64,000 bases of DNA from Deltaproteobacteria bacterium (GTDB lineage: Bacteria; Desulfobacterota; Dissulfuribacteria; Dissulfuribacterales; UBA3076), in contig JAGYNZ010000007.1 in assembly GCA_018399745.1 (NCBI GenBank), positions 24,010 to 88,009 on the forward strand, in the 5' to 3' direction. Of the stretch, positions 53,638 through 62,388 are shown one piece after another (the stretch's first letter is position 1; each line of letters begins with the position of its first letter). The translations under genes and the position numbers were made by a program. The notes beneath the pieces are model-generated. The model saw nothing but the letters and a program-made list of their open reading frames with translations. It did not search any database and had not been told where the DNA came from.

Positions 53638-54042
53638 TTCCAGGCCATTGAAAAAATAGGCTATCTCCGTGGCAGCGGTCTCAGGGGCATCAGATCCATG
53701 CACGATGTTTTTTTCAATATCCGTGGCAAAATCGGCCCTTATAGTACCAGGCCTTGCCTCCTTATAGTTTGTGGCCCCCATAAGCTCCCGGTTGCGACGG
53801 ATTACGTCGTCACCCTCAAGCACCATGACTATAATCGGCCCGGAGGACATGAAATCAGTGAGGCTTTGGAAAAAAGGCCTTTCCCTGTGAACCGCGTAAA
53901 AGCCTTCCGCCTCCTTTTTGCTTAAATATATCATCTTCATGGCAGCTATTCGAAATCCGGCGTGTTCAAACCGCCTGACGACCTCTCCGATAAGCCCCCT
54001 GGACACACCGTCCGGCTTGACGATGGATAATGTACGTTCCAT
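53629..54042 (-). CDS. ndk: Nucleoside diphosphate kinase
   Basis: About 137 residues from the ATG at 54042, 11 nt after AAGGAGAT; a TTG at 54051 is too close to that site. [19 protein letters not shown] at the N terminus and the active-site His in [12 protein letters not shown]. It balances NTP and dNTP pools. The stop codon is inside minisatellite D. Confidence 0.96.
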   Translation of the reverse strand: MERTLSIVKPDGVSRGLIGEVVRRFEHAGFRIAAMKMIYLSKKEAEGFYAVHRERPFFQSLTDFMSSGPIIVMVLEGDDVIRRNRELMGATNYKEARPGTIRADFATDIEKNIVHGSDAPETAATEIAYFFNGLEIV

Positions 54043-54178
54043 TCTGATCAAATCTCCTTTTTTAATTTATTTGAGTCCCTTGTCCGATAAAAGATAAGGC
54101 ACCTGTTCTGTAGTAAAAAAATGGGCACAGCGCAAATATTGCTGTTCCCCTTTTTTACCTGTATTACCTGATGATTTC

Positions 54179-54207
54179 TTGACTTCAACTTTTACCTTTA
54201 TTAGGTT
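54179..54207 (+). promoter_or_regulatory. Candidate tRNA-Leu promoter
   Basis: TTGACT (54179-54184), 17 bp, then TAGGTT (54202-54207), ending 16 bp before the tRNA. The bases after the -10 (ATTCTGTGCCCC) become C-rich, as in the discriminators of stable-RNA promoters under stringent control. This is inferred from sequence only. Confidence 0.5.
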
Positions 54208-54223
54208 ATTCTGTGCCCCTTGC

Positions 54224-54310
54224 GCGAGAGTGGCGGAAATGGTAGACGCACTGGACTTAGGATCCAGCGGGCTTATACCTGTGCGAGTTCGAGTCTCGCC
54301 TCTCGCACCA
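54224..54310 (+). tRNA. tRNA-Leu (anticodon TAG)
   Basis: 87 nt with the CCA encoded (54308-54310). Acceptor stem GCGAGAG pairs with CTCTCGC. Anticodon stem CTGGA/TCCAG encloses a loop with TAG (reads CTA). The long variable arm (CGGGCTTATACCTG) marks class II, and the T arm is GCGAGTTCGAGTCTCGC. A T-run follows at 54319-54326. Confidence 0.97.
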
Positions 54311-54539
54311 GAGATCTTGTTTTTTTTGTATAGTCCCGTATATTTGCCGTTGGTCCTTGATGGAATTTTTATTCTCAGGTTTATCAGTAAAATCATTTCC
54401 TTTATTTTTCTTTTTAAAGATATTAAATAAATGAACCAACTGCAAAATTTCATTCACTGTTTCCCTTGGAACAGGACTTGTTTTTTTGTTGGCGATTCAA
54501 ATTCAAACAATTGCACTTGTAAAGAAAGGTAAGAAATTA

Positions 54540-55838
54540 ATGAAGGTTAAAGTTGAAGACATAGGCCCTATTCAAAAGCGTCTTTCAGTAGAAATACCCG
54601 CTGATGTGGTATCCAAAGAGTTTGACAGCGCATACGATGAACTCAAAAGGGGGGCAAATATCAAGGGTTTCCGAAAGGGCAAGGCCCCTCGCAGCGTATT
54701 AGAGCGTCACTATGGTCCACAGGTGAAAAACGAAATACTGGGAAAGCTCATTAAACAGAGCCTGCCCGATGCCCTTAAAGAGGCGAATGTCGACCTGGTA
54801 CTTGATCCCCAGCTGGATTCAACCTCACCCCTGAAGACCGCTGAGGCCTTTTCTTATTCGGCCGTTCTGGACATCTGGCCTGAGTTCGAGGTGCCGAAAT
54901 ATAAAGGCCTTGAACTGGAAGAGCCCCTGGTAGAGGTAAGTGAAGAGGAGATACAGGAGCAGCTTGAGGCACTTCGGCTCCATTTTGCCACAGTGGAGAA
55001 CGTGGAAGAAGACCGTCCTGTGGAAAAGGGAGACCTCGCCGTCATTGATTATGCCGGGGAGATAGACGGTGAACCTGTAGACGGCATTGCGGAAGAAAAT
55101 TATTATCTGGAAGTGGGAGCTGGGTATTTTAATGCGGTGTTTGAGGAAAAAATGCTGGGAATGACCAAGGGATCTGAAAGGTCTATTGAGGTCAGTTATC
55201 CTGAGGACGCCTTAAATGCAAAGGTTGCAGGCCATACTGTCCGATTCAGGGTGGTGTTAAAGGCCATAAAAAAGCGCATTTCACCTGAGCTGAACAACGA
55301 TTTTGCCAGACAGATCGATGCGAATATCAAGGACGTCGAAGAACTGAGGAATCGCATGCGCAGTCAGCTGGAGACAGACAAGCAGGAGGCCGCGGAAAGC
55401 AGTCTGAGACAGCAATTTCTGGAACAATTGCGGGAACAGGTGGATTTCCCCGTACCCGATAGACTGGTTGATGCCAAGCTCACACAGATGGTGGACAACG
55501 TGACAGGTCATCTCCAGGAAAGGGGTGTGGACCTGGAGAGGGCAGGGATGTCGGAAGACAGGCTCCGCGTGAAGATGCGGGAAGAGGCGGTTGCTCAAGT
55601 GAAAACAGAGATGATTTTGGACAAAATTGCCGAAATAGAAAATATCGGCGTTGATCATGAACAGGTTTCTGAGTATGCTAAATATGCGGAAAGTCAGTCC
55701 CAGCGGCTGGGTATGGATAAGCAGCAGCTGCACAACGCAATGGTGCAGAATGTCCTTCCCAAGTTGCGGGCGAAAAAGACCATGGATTTCCTCTTGGAAC
55801 AGGCGGTTGTCAAGCCGGCCTCACAGGAGATTGAATAA
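54540..55838 (+). CDS. tig: Trigger factor
   Basis: About 432 residues from the ATG at 54540; the frame opens at 54486 but the ribosome-binding site AAAGAAAGGT fits 54540. N-terminal ribosome-binding domain with the signature FRKGKAPRSVLE, a middle FKBP-type peptidyl-prolyl isomerase domain (GDLAVIDYAGEIDGEPV), and a C-terminal helical chaperone domain. It is the first folding helper at the ribosome. It abuts clpP, as in many proteobacteria. Confidence 0.95.
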   Translation: MKVKVEDIGPIQKRLSVEIPADVVSKEFDSAYDELKRGANIKGFRKGKAPRSVLERHYGPQVKNEILGKLIKQSLPDALKEANVDLVLDPQLDSTSPLKTAEAFSYSAVLDIWPEFEVPKYKGLELEEPLVEVSEEEIQEQLEALRLHFATVENVEEDRPVEKGDLAVIDYAGEIDGEPVDGIAEENYYLEVGAGYFNAVFEEKMLGMTKGSERSIEVSYPEDALNAKVAGHTVRFRVVLKAIKKRISPELNNDFARQIDANIKDVEELRNRMRSQLETDKQEAAESSLRQQFLEQLREQVDFPVPDRLVDAKLTQMVDNVTGHLQERGVDLERAGMSEDRLRVKMREEAVAQVKTEMILDKIAEIENIGVDHEQVSEYAKYAESQSQRLGMDKQQLHNAMVQNVLPKLRAKKTMDFLLEQAVVKPASQEIE

Positions 55839-56453
55839 ATGCCGTTAATACCTATTGTTATAGAACAGAGTCCCAGGGGCGAGAGGGCCTATGATATCTA
55901 TTCCCGTCTCCTCAAAGAGCGCATAATATTCCTGGGCGGTGCGGTGGACGATGAAATAGCCAACCTTATTATCGCCCAGTTTCTCTTTCTGGAGGCGGAA
56001 GACCCCAAAAGGGACATAACACTGTATATAAATTCACCGGGTGGGATTGTTACAGCGGGTCTGGCTATTTATGACACCATGCAATACATCAGACCCGATG
56101 TCAGCACACTCTGTCTCGGCCAGGCAGCCAGTATGGGCGCCATGCTTCTTGCCGCGGGGGCCAAAGGTAAACGCTACACCCTGCCCAATGCGAGAATACT
56201 GATACATCAGCCCATGGGCGGATTCCAGGGCCAGGCGGCGGATATTGATATCCATGCCAGAGAGATTTTGAGGTTGCGTAAAAAGCTGGATGAGATCCTT
56301 GCGGCCCATACCGGCCAGCCGTTTGAAAGGATTCGGGAGGATACGGACAGAGATTTTTTTATGAGCGGGGAAGAGGCCAGGGAATATGGCCTTATAGACG
56401 AGGTCATTGCAAAACGCGATATCCCCCCCCAGGAGGAAAAACCAAATGGCTAA
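55839..56453 (+). CDS. clpP: ATP-dependent Clp protease proteolytic subunit
   Basis: 204 residues. Starts [20 protein letters not shown]. Catalytic Ser in [10 protein letters not shown], His in LIHQPMGG, and the Asp about 50 residues later. It forms the tetradecameric chamber that works with ClpX. It begins the base after the tig stop codon and overlaps clpX by 8 nt. Confidence 0.97.
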   Translation: MPLIPIVIEQSPRGERAYDIYSRLLKERIIFLGGAVDDEIANLIIAQFLFLEAEDPKRDITLYINSPGGIVTAGLAIYDTMQYIRPDVSTLCLGQAASMGAMLLAAGAKGKRYTLPNARILIHQPMGGFQGQAADIDIHAREILRLRKKLDEILAAHTGQPFERIREDTDRDFFMSGEEAREYGLIDEVIAKRDIPPQEEKPNG

Positions 56454-57714
56454 AAAGAAGGATTTTGAAAAACAGAGCGGTCTGCATTGCTCATTTTGCG
56501 GAAAGGGCCAGGAAGAGGTAAAAAAGCTCATAGCCGGCCCGAGTGTGTACATCTGTGATGAATGTATAGAACTCTGTAATGATATAATAGCCGAGGAATA
56601 TGACGGTGAGGACAAGGGCGGCAATGCGGAGGACAAGGGCCTCAAACCCGCCGAGATAAAGACCCTCCTTGATGAATATGTTATCGGTCAGGAGATGGCG
56701 AAAAAGATCCTTTCTGTAGCGGTGCACAACCACTATAAACGTATTGATTCAGGGATCGGCATGGGGGATGTGGAACTCCAGAAAAGCAATATCATCCTTA
56801 TCGGGCCGACCGGTACCGGAAAGACCCTTCTGGCCCAGATCCTGGCCAAGATCCTTAATGTACCATTCACGCTGGCGGACGCCACGACACTGACAGAGGC
56901 AGGCTATGTAGGGGAGGATGTGGAAAATATTATACTGAATCTCCTGCAGGCGTCTGACTACGATGTGGAACTGGCAAGCCGTGGCATCGTCTATATCGAC
57001 GAGATAGATAAGATCGCGAGAAAGCTGGACAGTGCCTCCATCACAAGGGATGTATCGGGAGAGGGTGTCCAGCAGGCACTCCTGAAGATCATGGAAGGGA
57101 CCGTGGCCAATGTGCCCCCAAAGGGCGGGCGCAAACACCCCCAGCAGGACTTTGTTAAGATCGATACCACCAATATACTGTTTATATGCGGTGGTGCCTT
57201 TGTCGGGCTGGATTCCATTGTCAAGACAAGAATGGGCAAGTTCTCCATAGGTTTTGGTGCGGATGTTCAGGGTGTACGGGAACTTTCGCTGGGTGAGATC
57301 CTTAAGGAGGCACAGCCGGAAGACCTTATAAAGTATGGACTGATCCCGGAATTCGTCGGCAGAATCCCTGTTGTCGCGACCCTGGAGGAATTGGATGAAG
57401 GCGCCCTGATAAGCATCCTTTGTGAGCCCAGAAACGCCTTGCTGAAGCAGTTCCAGAAGCTCTTTGAAATGGATGATGTGGATCTGCATTTTACCGATGG
57501 GGCAATAAGGGCCATCGCTCAGGAGGCGATAAAGAAAAAAACAGGGGCGCGCGGACTGCGGGCCATTCTGGAGCAGGCCATGCTGAATGTGATGTATGAA
57601 CTCCCATCCAGGGAAGGTGTTAAGGAATGCGTGATAAGTGAGGATGTGATCCTCAACAGGTCAGAGCCTATACTTCTCTATGAACCCAGGGCCAAGGCAT
57701 CAATAAGTGGGTAA
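56446..57714 (+). CDS. clpX: ATP-dependent Clp protease ATPase subunit ClpX
   Basis: About 422 residues from the ATG at 56446, which follows AGGAGG; an upstream in-frame start at 56407 lies inside clpP. N-terminal zinc domain (CSFCGKGQ and CDECIELC), Walker [12 protein letters not shown], Walker [11 protein letters not shown], and the RKHPQQDFV and IGFGADVQG loops that grip ClpP and substrate. It unfolds tagged proteins for ClpP. Confidence 0.97.
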   Translation: MAKKKDFEKQSGLHCSFCGKGQEEVKKLIAGPSVYICDECIELCNDIIAEEYDGEDKGGNAEDKGLKPAEIKTLLDEYVIGQEMAKKILSVAVHNHYKRIDSGIGMGDVELQKSNIILIGPTGTGKTLLAQILAKILNVPFTLADATTLTEAGYVGEDVENIILNLLQASDYDVELASRGIVYIDEIDKIARKLDSASITRDVSGEGVQQALLKIMEGTVANVPPKGGRKHPQQDFVKIDTTNILFICGGAFVGLDSIVKTRMGKFSIGFGADVQGVRELSLGEILKEAQPEDLIKYGLIPEFVGRIPVVATLEELDEGALISILCEPRNALLKQFQKLFEMDDVDLHFTDGAIRAIAQEAIKKKTGARGLRAILEQAMLNVMYELPSREGVKECVISEDVILNRSEPILLYEPRAKASISG

Positions 57715-57747
57715 AGTCAAGACGGTCCTGTCAGTTTATTGACAATA

Positions 57748-57767
57748 CCTTCGCCTTAAGGCGAAGG
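57748..57767. other. 20-bp perfect palindrome between clpX and lon
   Basis: CCTTCGCCTTAAGGCGAAGG is perfectly self-complementary over 20 bp, 34 bp after the clpX stop. A T-run (CTTTTTT) occurs only 20 bp further on, so it may be a weak terminator or a protein site. A TATAAT at 57813-57818 follows without a good -35. Confidence 0.5.
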
Positions 57768-57846
57768 CTCGGCTTCAGACACGTATAGCTTTTTTAAAAG
57801 ATATAGTTAAATTATAATAATTATTCAAGGGCCATGCACTGTAACT

Positions 57847-60270
57847 ATGACTGAAAAGAAAAAAAATTTGATTGTTTCGCTTTTACCGCTGCGTGATATT
57901 GTCCTTTTTCCGCACATGGTGGCACCGCTTTTTGTCGGGCGCGACAAGTCGGTAGAGGCCATAGAGCAGGCCATGTCTCTGGGGCAGGAGATATTACTGG
58001 CTACCCAAAAAGACGCCAAGGTGGATGATCCCAAAGAGAAGGACATATACAGGATAGGGACGCTGGGCACGATACTGCAGTTGCTTCGCCTGCCCGATGG
58101 CACGGTCAAGGCCCTGGTAGAGGGTAAACGACGGGCCGAGATCATGCACTACATCCCTCATCAGGAATATTTTGTGGTGAAGGCTGAGCCCCTGCCGCAG
58201 CTATCAGACCGTTCGCCTGAGGTGGAGGCCCTTATACGTCTCACCATCAATGTCTTTAAGGAGTTTGTGAAATATAACAAGAAGATCCCGTCTGAGGTAG
58301 CGCTTTCCGTCTTTTCCATAACAGACCCTTCCCGGCTGGCGGACGCCATTGCTTCACACACGCCGATGAAGGTAGCTGACAAGCAGTCCCTGCTGGAGAT
58401 GGTCCATCCAGGCAGCCGCCTTGAGCGGCTTTACGAGCTTTTGCGTTCCGAGATCCAGGTGGTTCGAATGGAGCAGCGGGTCAAAGAGCGCGTTAAGAAA
58501 CAGATGGAAAAAAACCAGAGAGACTATTATCTCAATGAGCAGATACGGGCAATTCAAAAGGAGATGGGTCAGAAAGAAGACTCCCAGACCGATCTCAAAG
58601 ACCTTGAGCGCCGCATAAAACGCAAGCATCTCTCCAAAGAGGCGGCGGCCAAGATAAGACGGGAATTCAAGAAGCTCAAGATGATGGCCCCCCTGTCCGC
58701 CGAGGCCACGGTGGTGAGGAATTATATCGACTGGATATTAGTTCTTCCATGGTTTGAAAAGACCAGGGATAAGCATGACATCGTGGAAGCAGAGCAGATC
58801 CTCAACGAAGATCACTACGGCCTGGAAAAACCCAAGGAACGGATTCTGGAATATCTGGCCGTCCAGAGCCTGGTAAAAAAGATGAAGGGTCCGATCTTGT
58901 GTCTGGTCGGCCCCCCCGGCGTGGGGAAGACCTCACTTGCAAGGTCAGTGGCCCGTGCCCTGGGGAGGAATTTTGTGCGACTTTCTCTCGGGGGCGTCAG
59001 GGATGAGGCGGAAATCCGCGGTCATCGGCGGACATATATCGGCGCAATGCCGGGAAAAATCATCCAGTCGCTCAGAAAGGCCAAGACCAAGAACCCGGTG
59101 TTCTGCATAGATGAAGTGGACAAGATGAGTTCGGACTTCCGCGGAGATCCTGCGTCCGCCCTCCTGGAGGTCCTGGACCCGGAGCAGAACTTTGCCTTTA
59201 ATGATCATTACCTGGACCTGGACTATGACCTTTCCCGAGTGATGTTTATCACCACGGCAAACGCCCTGCATACCATTCCCCTCCCCCTTCAGGACAGAAT
59301 GGAAATCATAGAACTCCCGGGATACACCGAGGAGGAAAAACTGGAGATAGCAAACGGTTACCTGCTCCCAAGGCAGCTCGATGCCCATGGCCTGAATCCT
59401 GAACAGCTCCAGATAAGCAACGGGGCCGTTCTGGATATGATTCGCTCCTATACCAGAGAGGCCGGCGTGAGAAACCTGGAGCGCCTTCTGGCCTCCATCT
59501 GCCGCAAGGTGGCCATGGAGATAGTACGCAATAAAGAAAAGGGCCAGGTAATCAAGGTCGGGCAGTCTTCTCTCAATAAATACCTCGGCGTGCCCCGCTA
59601 TCGTTTCGGGCAGACGGACAAGGACGCACAGACCGGTGTGGCCACGGGTCTTGCCTGGTCTGAAACCGGGGGGTCACTCCTTCAGATAGAGGCCGTGATC
59701 ATGCCGGGCAAGGGCAAGCTGACCATTACGGGCAAGCTGGGAGATGTCATGCAGGAATCCGCCCGTGCAGCCATGAGTTATGTACGTTCAAGGGCACATG
59801 TGTTCAGCCTGCCCCGGGACTTTTATCAAAAAGTGGATATCCACGTACATGTACCCGAGGGCGGCATACCCAAAGACGGACCGTCGGCGGGTATCACTAT
59901 TGCCACGGCCATAGCGTCTGCCCTGCTGAAGATTCCCATCAGGCACGATGTGGCCATGACCGGAGAGATCACGTTACGGGGCAGGGTACTCCCCATAGGT
60001 GGTCTTAAGGAAAAACTCCTTGCGGCAAGACGCGGAGGTATTGAACACGTTCTCATACCAAGGGAAAATAAGAGAGAATTAAAAGAGATTCCGGCCAAGG
60101 TCACGCGCTCTATTCATATCGATTCGATTGAGCATATGGACGACGTATTAAAATACGCCCTTGTACTTGAAGATCCGGACAGTCTGTTTGCGAGCAAGGG
60201 GAGCCCCTCAGAGATGCCGTGCTGGTTTACCGATCAGGAGCAGCAGCCTGAGATCCATGCACCCCATTAG
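57847..60270 (+). CDS. lon: ATP-dependent protease Lon (LonA)
   Basis: 807 residues. N-terminal LAN substrate-binding domain ([20 protein letters not shown]), AAA+ domain ([16 protein letters not shown]; Walker [12 protein letters not shown]), and a C-terminal Ser-Lys protease domain with Ser in [13 protein letters not shown] and Lys in [15 protein letters not shown]. It degrades misfolded and regulatory proteins. It completes the tig-clpPX-lon proteostasis cluster. No strong ribosome-binding site is seen. Confidence 0.97.
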   Translation: MTEKKKNLIVSLLPLRDIVLFPHMVAPLFVGRDKSVEAIEQAMSLGQEILLATQKDAKVDDPKEKDIYRIGTLGTILQLLRLPDGTVKALVEGKRRAEIMHYIPHQEYFVVKAEPLPQLSDRSPEVEALIRLTINVFKEFVKYNKKIPSEVALSVFSITDPSRLADAIASHTPMKVADKQSLLEMVHPGSRLERLYELLRSEIQVVRMEQRVKERVKKQMEKNQRDYYLNEQIRAIQKEMGQKEDSQTDLKDLERRIKRKHLSKEAAAKIRREFKKLKMMAPLSAEATVVRNYIDWILVLPWFEKTRDKHDIVEAEQILNEDHYGLEKPKERILEYLAVQSLVKKMKGPILCLVGPPGVGKTSLARSVARALGRNFVRLSLGGVRDEAEIRGHRRTYIGAMPGKIIQSLRKAKTKNPVFCIDEVDKMSSDFRGDPASALLEVLDPEQNFAFNDHYLDLDYDLSRVMFITTANALHTIPLPLQDRMEIIELPGYTEEEKLEIANGYLLPRQLDAHGLNPEQLQISNGAVLDMIRSYTREAGVRNLERLLASICRKVAMEIVRNKEKGQVIKVGQSSLNKYLGVPRYRFGQTDKDAQTGVATGLAWSETGGSLLQIEAVIMPGKGKLTITGKLGDVMQESARAAMSYVRSRAHVFSLPRDFYQKVDIHVHVPEGGIPKDGPSAGITIATAIASALLKIPIRHDVAMTGEITLRGRVLPIGGLKEKLLAARRGGIEHVLIPRENKRELKEIPAKVTRSIHIDSIEHMDDVLKYALVLEDPDSLFASKGSPSEMPCWFTDQEQQPEIHAPH

Positions 60271-60325
60271 CTTTTTAAGCAATTCGATTAAACTTTTTTG
60301 ACATAAGTATCGATAAGCTCGCCAA

Positions 60326-60690
60326 GCAGGCAGGGCATAAAAAATGCGTTTTCAAAGGAGAAGACATTCATGATTAAAAAATTTGTTGGATCGATAATTT
60401 TAGTCCTCTTTTTGTTTGTTTCCGCCTTTGCGGCAATAAATCTTAATACCGCTGACCAGGCGGCCCTCGAATCCATCAGCGGTATCGGACCTGCCAAGGC
60501 AAGTGCCATAATAAAATACAGGAATGAGCATGGTTCATTTAAGAGTGTTGACGAACTCCTGAACATCAAGGGTATCGGGCCGAAAGTGCTGGAAAGCCTC
60601 AAAGGCCAGGTGGAAGTTTCGAAGTAGCCGGTTACAAAATTCTAAAACACAAAAAAGATCCGAAATTTTTTCAAATAATGCCCTGCCTGC
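60326..60690. repeat. 13-bp inverted repeats flanking comEA
   Basis: GCAGGCAGGGCAT (60326-60338) and its exact complement ATGCCCTGCCTGC (60678-60690) enclose the comEA gene. The two repeats are 339 bp apart, one in the leader and one just past the gene. In RNA they could close the comEA message into a large hairpin; in DNA they could be the ends of a small element. Confidence 0.55.
60370..60627 (+). CDS. ComEA-like helix-hairpin-helix protein
   Basis: 85 residues. Signal peptide (IILVLFLFVSAFAAI), then a double HhH DNA-binding domain: INLNTADQAALESISGIGPA and LLNIKGIGPKVLESL. It may bind DNA in the periplasm, as ComEA does in natural transformation; other roles are possible. AAGGAG precedes the ATG. 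Flanked by 13-bp inverted repeats. Confidence 0.9.
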   Translation: MIKKFVGSIILVLFLFVSAFAAINLNTADQAALESISGIGPAKASAIIKYRNEHGSFKSVDELLNIKGIGPKVLESLKGQVEVSK

Positions 60691-60726
60691 CCAATGTAAT
60701 GGAAAGTTGATATCAGGGGTCGATGA

Positions 60727-61233
60727 ATGGACCGACAGTGGTTTGCGATCAGGACTCAGCCGAGAAAAGAGCGGGTTGCGAGAAGACATTACGAACAGCA
60801 GGATTTTATCGTCTATCTGCCCCTTATTCTCTCGTTCCGACGTCACGCGCGCAGGGTTGACAGGGTCCCCCGTCCATTATTTCCCGGCTATGTATTTTTG
60901 CACTTATCCATAGACCAGCGTCAGTGGAATACGATCTGGAGTACAATAGGGGCAATAGGTCCGGTTTGTTTCGGTGAGTATTATCCAGCCGTGCCGGACT
61001 GGGTCATTGAGGGCCTGCGCATGCGTGAGAATGAAAGCGGGCTCATCTCTTTCGGTACTCAGGGGTCCGCATTCAAGCCGGGTGACAGGGTGTCCCTGGT
61101 TCTGGAAAACATGGAATATATTGAAGGGATCTTTCAGGCGGCCAAAGGAGAAGACAGGGCGCTGATCCTCATGGAGATACTGCGCCGGGAGGTATCCGCT
61201 CTGGTGCCGATGTGGGCGTTAAAGGCCGCGTAG
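60727..61233 (+). CDS. NusG paralogue, RfaH/UpxY-like antiterminator
   Basis: 168 residues. NGN domain: WFAIRTQPRKERVARRHYEQ, then PLFPGYVFLHL; KOW-type C-terminal domain: FKPGDRVSLVLENMEYIEGI. The sequence resembles RfaH/UpxY specialised paralogues more than NusG itself. RfaH loads on RNA polymerase paused at an ops element and prevents termination in long envelope operons. An ops-like GGCGGTAGC lies 153 bp past its stop, in the leader of the next operon. The first gene of the exopolysaccharide-type locus. Confidence 0.9.
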   Translation: MDRQWFAIRTQPRKERVARRHYEQQDFIVYLPLILSFRRHARRVDRVPRPLFPGYVFLHLSIDQRQWNTIWSTIGAIGPVCFGEYYPAVPDWVIEGLRMRENESGLISFGTQGSAFKPGDRVSLVLENMEYIEGIFQAAKGEDRALILMEILRREVSALVPMWALKAA

Positions 61234-61235
61234 AC

Positions 61236-61265
61236 ATGGTGTTCCAACAGGAACACCATTTTTTT
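61236..61265 (+). terminator. Intrinsic terminator after the NusG paralogue
   Basis: Perfect 10-bp stem ATGGTGTTCC-aaca-GGAACACCAT followed by TTTTTT. It starts 3 nt after the stop codon of the RfaH-like gene and separates it from the downstream promoter. Confidence 0.95.
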
Positions 61266-61271
61266 ACCGGC

Positions 61272-61300
61272 TTGACTTGATGTCTGTAGGTAGATACAAT
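61272..61300 (+). promoter_or_regulatory. Promoter of the EPS regulator operon
   Basis: TTGACT (61272-61277), exactly 17 bp, TACAAT (61295-61300): a near-consensus sigma-70 promoter. Start is expected near 61307, inside the palindrome below. It lies between the terminator and the regulator gene and is the best promoter in the window. Confidence 0.8.
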
Positions 61301-61305
61301 CAATT

Positions 61306-61328
61306 TGCTGTTCATTTAATGAACAGCA
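61306..61328. promoter_or_regulatory. 23-bp palindromic operator at the start site
   Basis: TGCTGTTCATT-T-AATGAACAGCA has perfect 11-bp arms around one base. It begins at the predicted transcription start, an ideal place for a repressor. The MarR-type EPS regulator encoded 150 bp downstream is the obvious candidate. As RNA it would also be a strong 5' hairpin. Confidence 0.7.
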
Positions 61329-61385
61329 CAATCGGGTTTGCTCGATGCGGCTCCGCGGACAAGACGGGTGGTTTTTCACCCCAAT

Positions 61386-61397
61386 GGCGGTAGCTCG
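61386..61397 (+). promoter_or_regulatory. ops-like element
   Basis: GGCGGTAGCTCG matches the first nine bases of the known ops element (GGCGGTAGCGTG) exactly and 10 of 12 overall. It is on the sense strand, about 80 nt after the predicted start and 92 nt before the regulator ATG. In enterobacteria ops pauses RNA polymerase and recruits RfaH; here a NusG/RfaH paralogue is the adjacent gene. Confidence 0.7.
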
Positions 61398-61477
61398 CGC
61401 ATTTTAGCATCCCTTCCCTTCTTTGATCCCTCTAAATTATTACTGAACCGGCCATTAATCCGGGTATATCCATTTAA

Positions 61478-61813
61478 ATGTTATTTGATGATGGACTGCA
61501 ATGCGGCCTCTTCAGACTCCTGCAGTCTGATCCCATGGTGAGCCAGCGTGCATTGGCAAAGGCGCTCGGTATCAGCCTGGGCAAGGTGAATTATTGTCTC
61601 AAGGCCTTTGTCGACAGGGGGTGGGTAAGGCCCATTCAGGACGACGGAAACAGACGTGGTTATGCATACACCATCACCCCTGATGGAATGGAGGCCAAGG
61701 AGAGGATATGCATTCGGTTCCTGCAATGCAGACTGAGGCAATACCAGGCCCTGCAGGAAGAGATCGAGGCCTTGCGGCAGGAGACACAGGAACGGCCCCT
61801 CAGAATAGAGTGA
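61478..61813 (+). CDS. MarR-family EPS-associated transcriptional regulator
   Basis: 111 residues. A winged helix with LRLLQ-type start and VSQRALAKALGISLGKVNYC, then the wing segment GYAYTITPDGMEAK and a C-terminal helix. It is the small MarR type found at the head of exopolysaccharide clusters. It probably controls its own promoter through the palindrome at 61306-61328. No strong ribosome-binding site is seen. Confidence 0.88.
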   Translation: MLFDDGLQCGLFRLLQSDPMVSQRALAKALGISLGKVNYCLKAFVDRGWVRPIQDDGNRRGYAYTITPDGMEAKERICIRFLQCRLRQYQALQEEIEALRQETQERPLRIE

Positions 61814-61857
61814 TTTTCATTCACGGGTTCAGAGTATGGCCTGGATTTATGTCGTTT

Positions 61858-61919
61858 TGAACCCTGAACCCTTGAACCTTTGAACCCTTGAACCCAGAAC
61901 CCTGAACCCTGAACCCCTA
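61858..61919. repeat. Minisatellite E, TGAACCC-type, about 9 units
   Basis: Units TGAACCC, TGAACCCT, TGAACCTT and AGAACCC over 62 bp between the MarR-type regulator and the acyl carrier gene, in sense orientation. It starts 44 bp after the regulator stop codon, so it does not supply it. A single reversed unit (GGGTTCAG) lies at 61825. Confidence 0.93.
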
Positions 61920-61940
61920 AACGGTTACGGAGAATAGTAC

Positions 61941-62189
61941 ATGTCAGTACAGAATGAGATTCGGCAGTTCATTATAGATAATTTCCTTATGGGGCAGGAC
62001 TCTGATGACCTGAAGGACGACAGTTCATTCCTGGAAGAAGGGGTCATAGACTCCACCGGTGTCCTGGAACTGGTCGGCTTTCTGGAAGAGAACTACAACA
62101 TAAAGGTGGAGGACGAGGAACTTATCCCGGAAAACCTGGACTCTATAAAAAACATTTGCGCCTATATTGAACTTAAACGCAGCGATTAG
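61941..62189 (+). CDS. Acyl carrier protein
   Basis: 82 residues. The phosphopantetheine serine is in GVIDSTGVLELVGFLEE (DST in place of the more usual DSL), and the four-helix acidic profile is typical. It probably carries an acyl group activated by the neighbouring AMP ligase, for lipid or exopolysaccharide modification. Its TAG stop lies in the first unit of minisatellite F. Confidence 0.93.
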   Translation: MSVQNEIRQFIIDNFLMGQDSDDLKDDSSFLEEGVIDSTGVLELVGFLEENYNIKVEDEELIPENLDSIKNICAYIELKRSD

Positions 62190-62234
62190 CCGTTAGCTGT
62201 TAGCTGTTAGCCGTTAGCCGTTAGCCGTTAGCCG
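62186..62234. repeat. Minisatellite F, TTAGCCG/TTAGCTG, 7 units
   Basis: Seven 7-bp units, five TTAGCCG and two TTAGCTG, starting at the acyl carrier stop codon, which the first unit provides (TAG 62187-62189). The following 60 bp hold degraded TTTCGTG-like units and then, near 62347-62368, GCTGACAGCTAATTGCTGACAG-like repeats (written here for position only), so the 62190-62388 gap is largely decayed repeat DNA. Confidence 0.93.
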
Positions 62235-62388
62235 TGGGCTTTCGTGTTTTCGCATTCTCGTGTTTGCGTGATTGTTTGAATAGTTTTCTTAACCGTACAG
62301 ATCAAAAATTTGTAGTAGCAAAACATACTGTAATCATTAAACTAATCGCTGACAGCTAATTGCTGACAGTAGTCACTCAATTGCAGTC

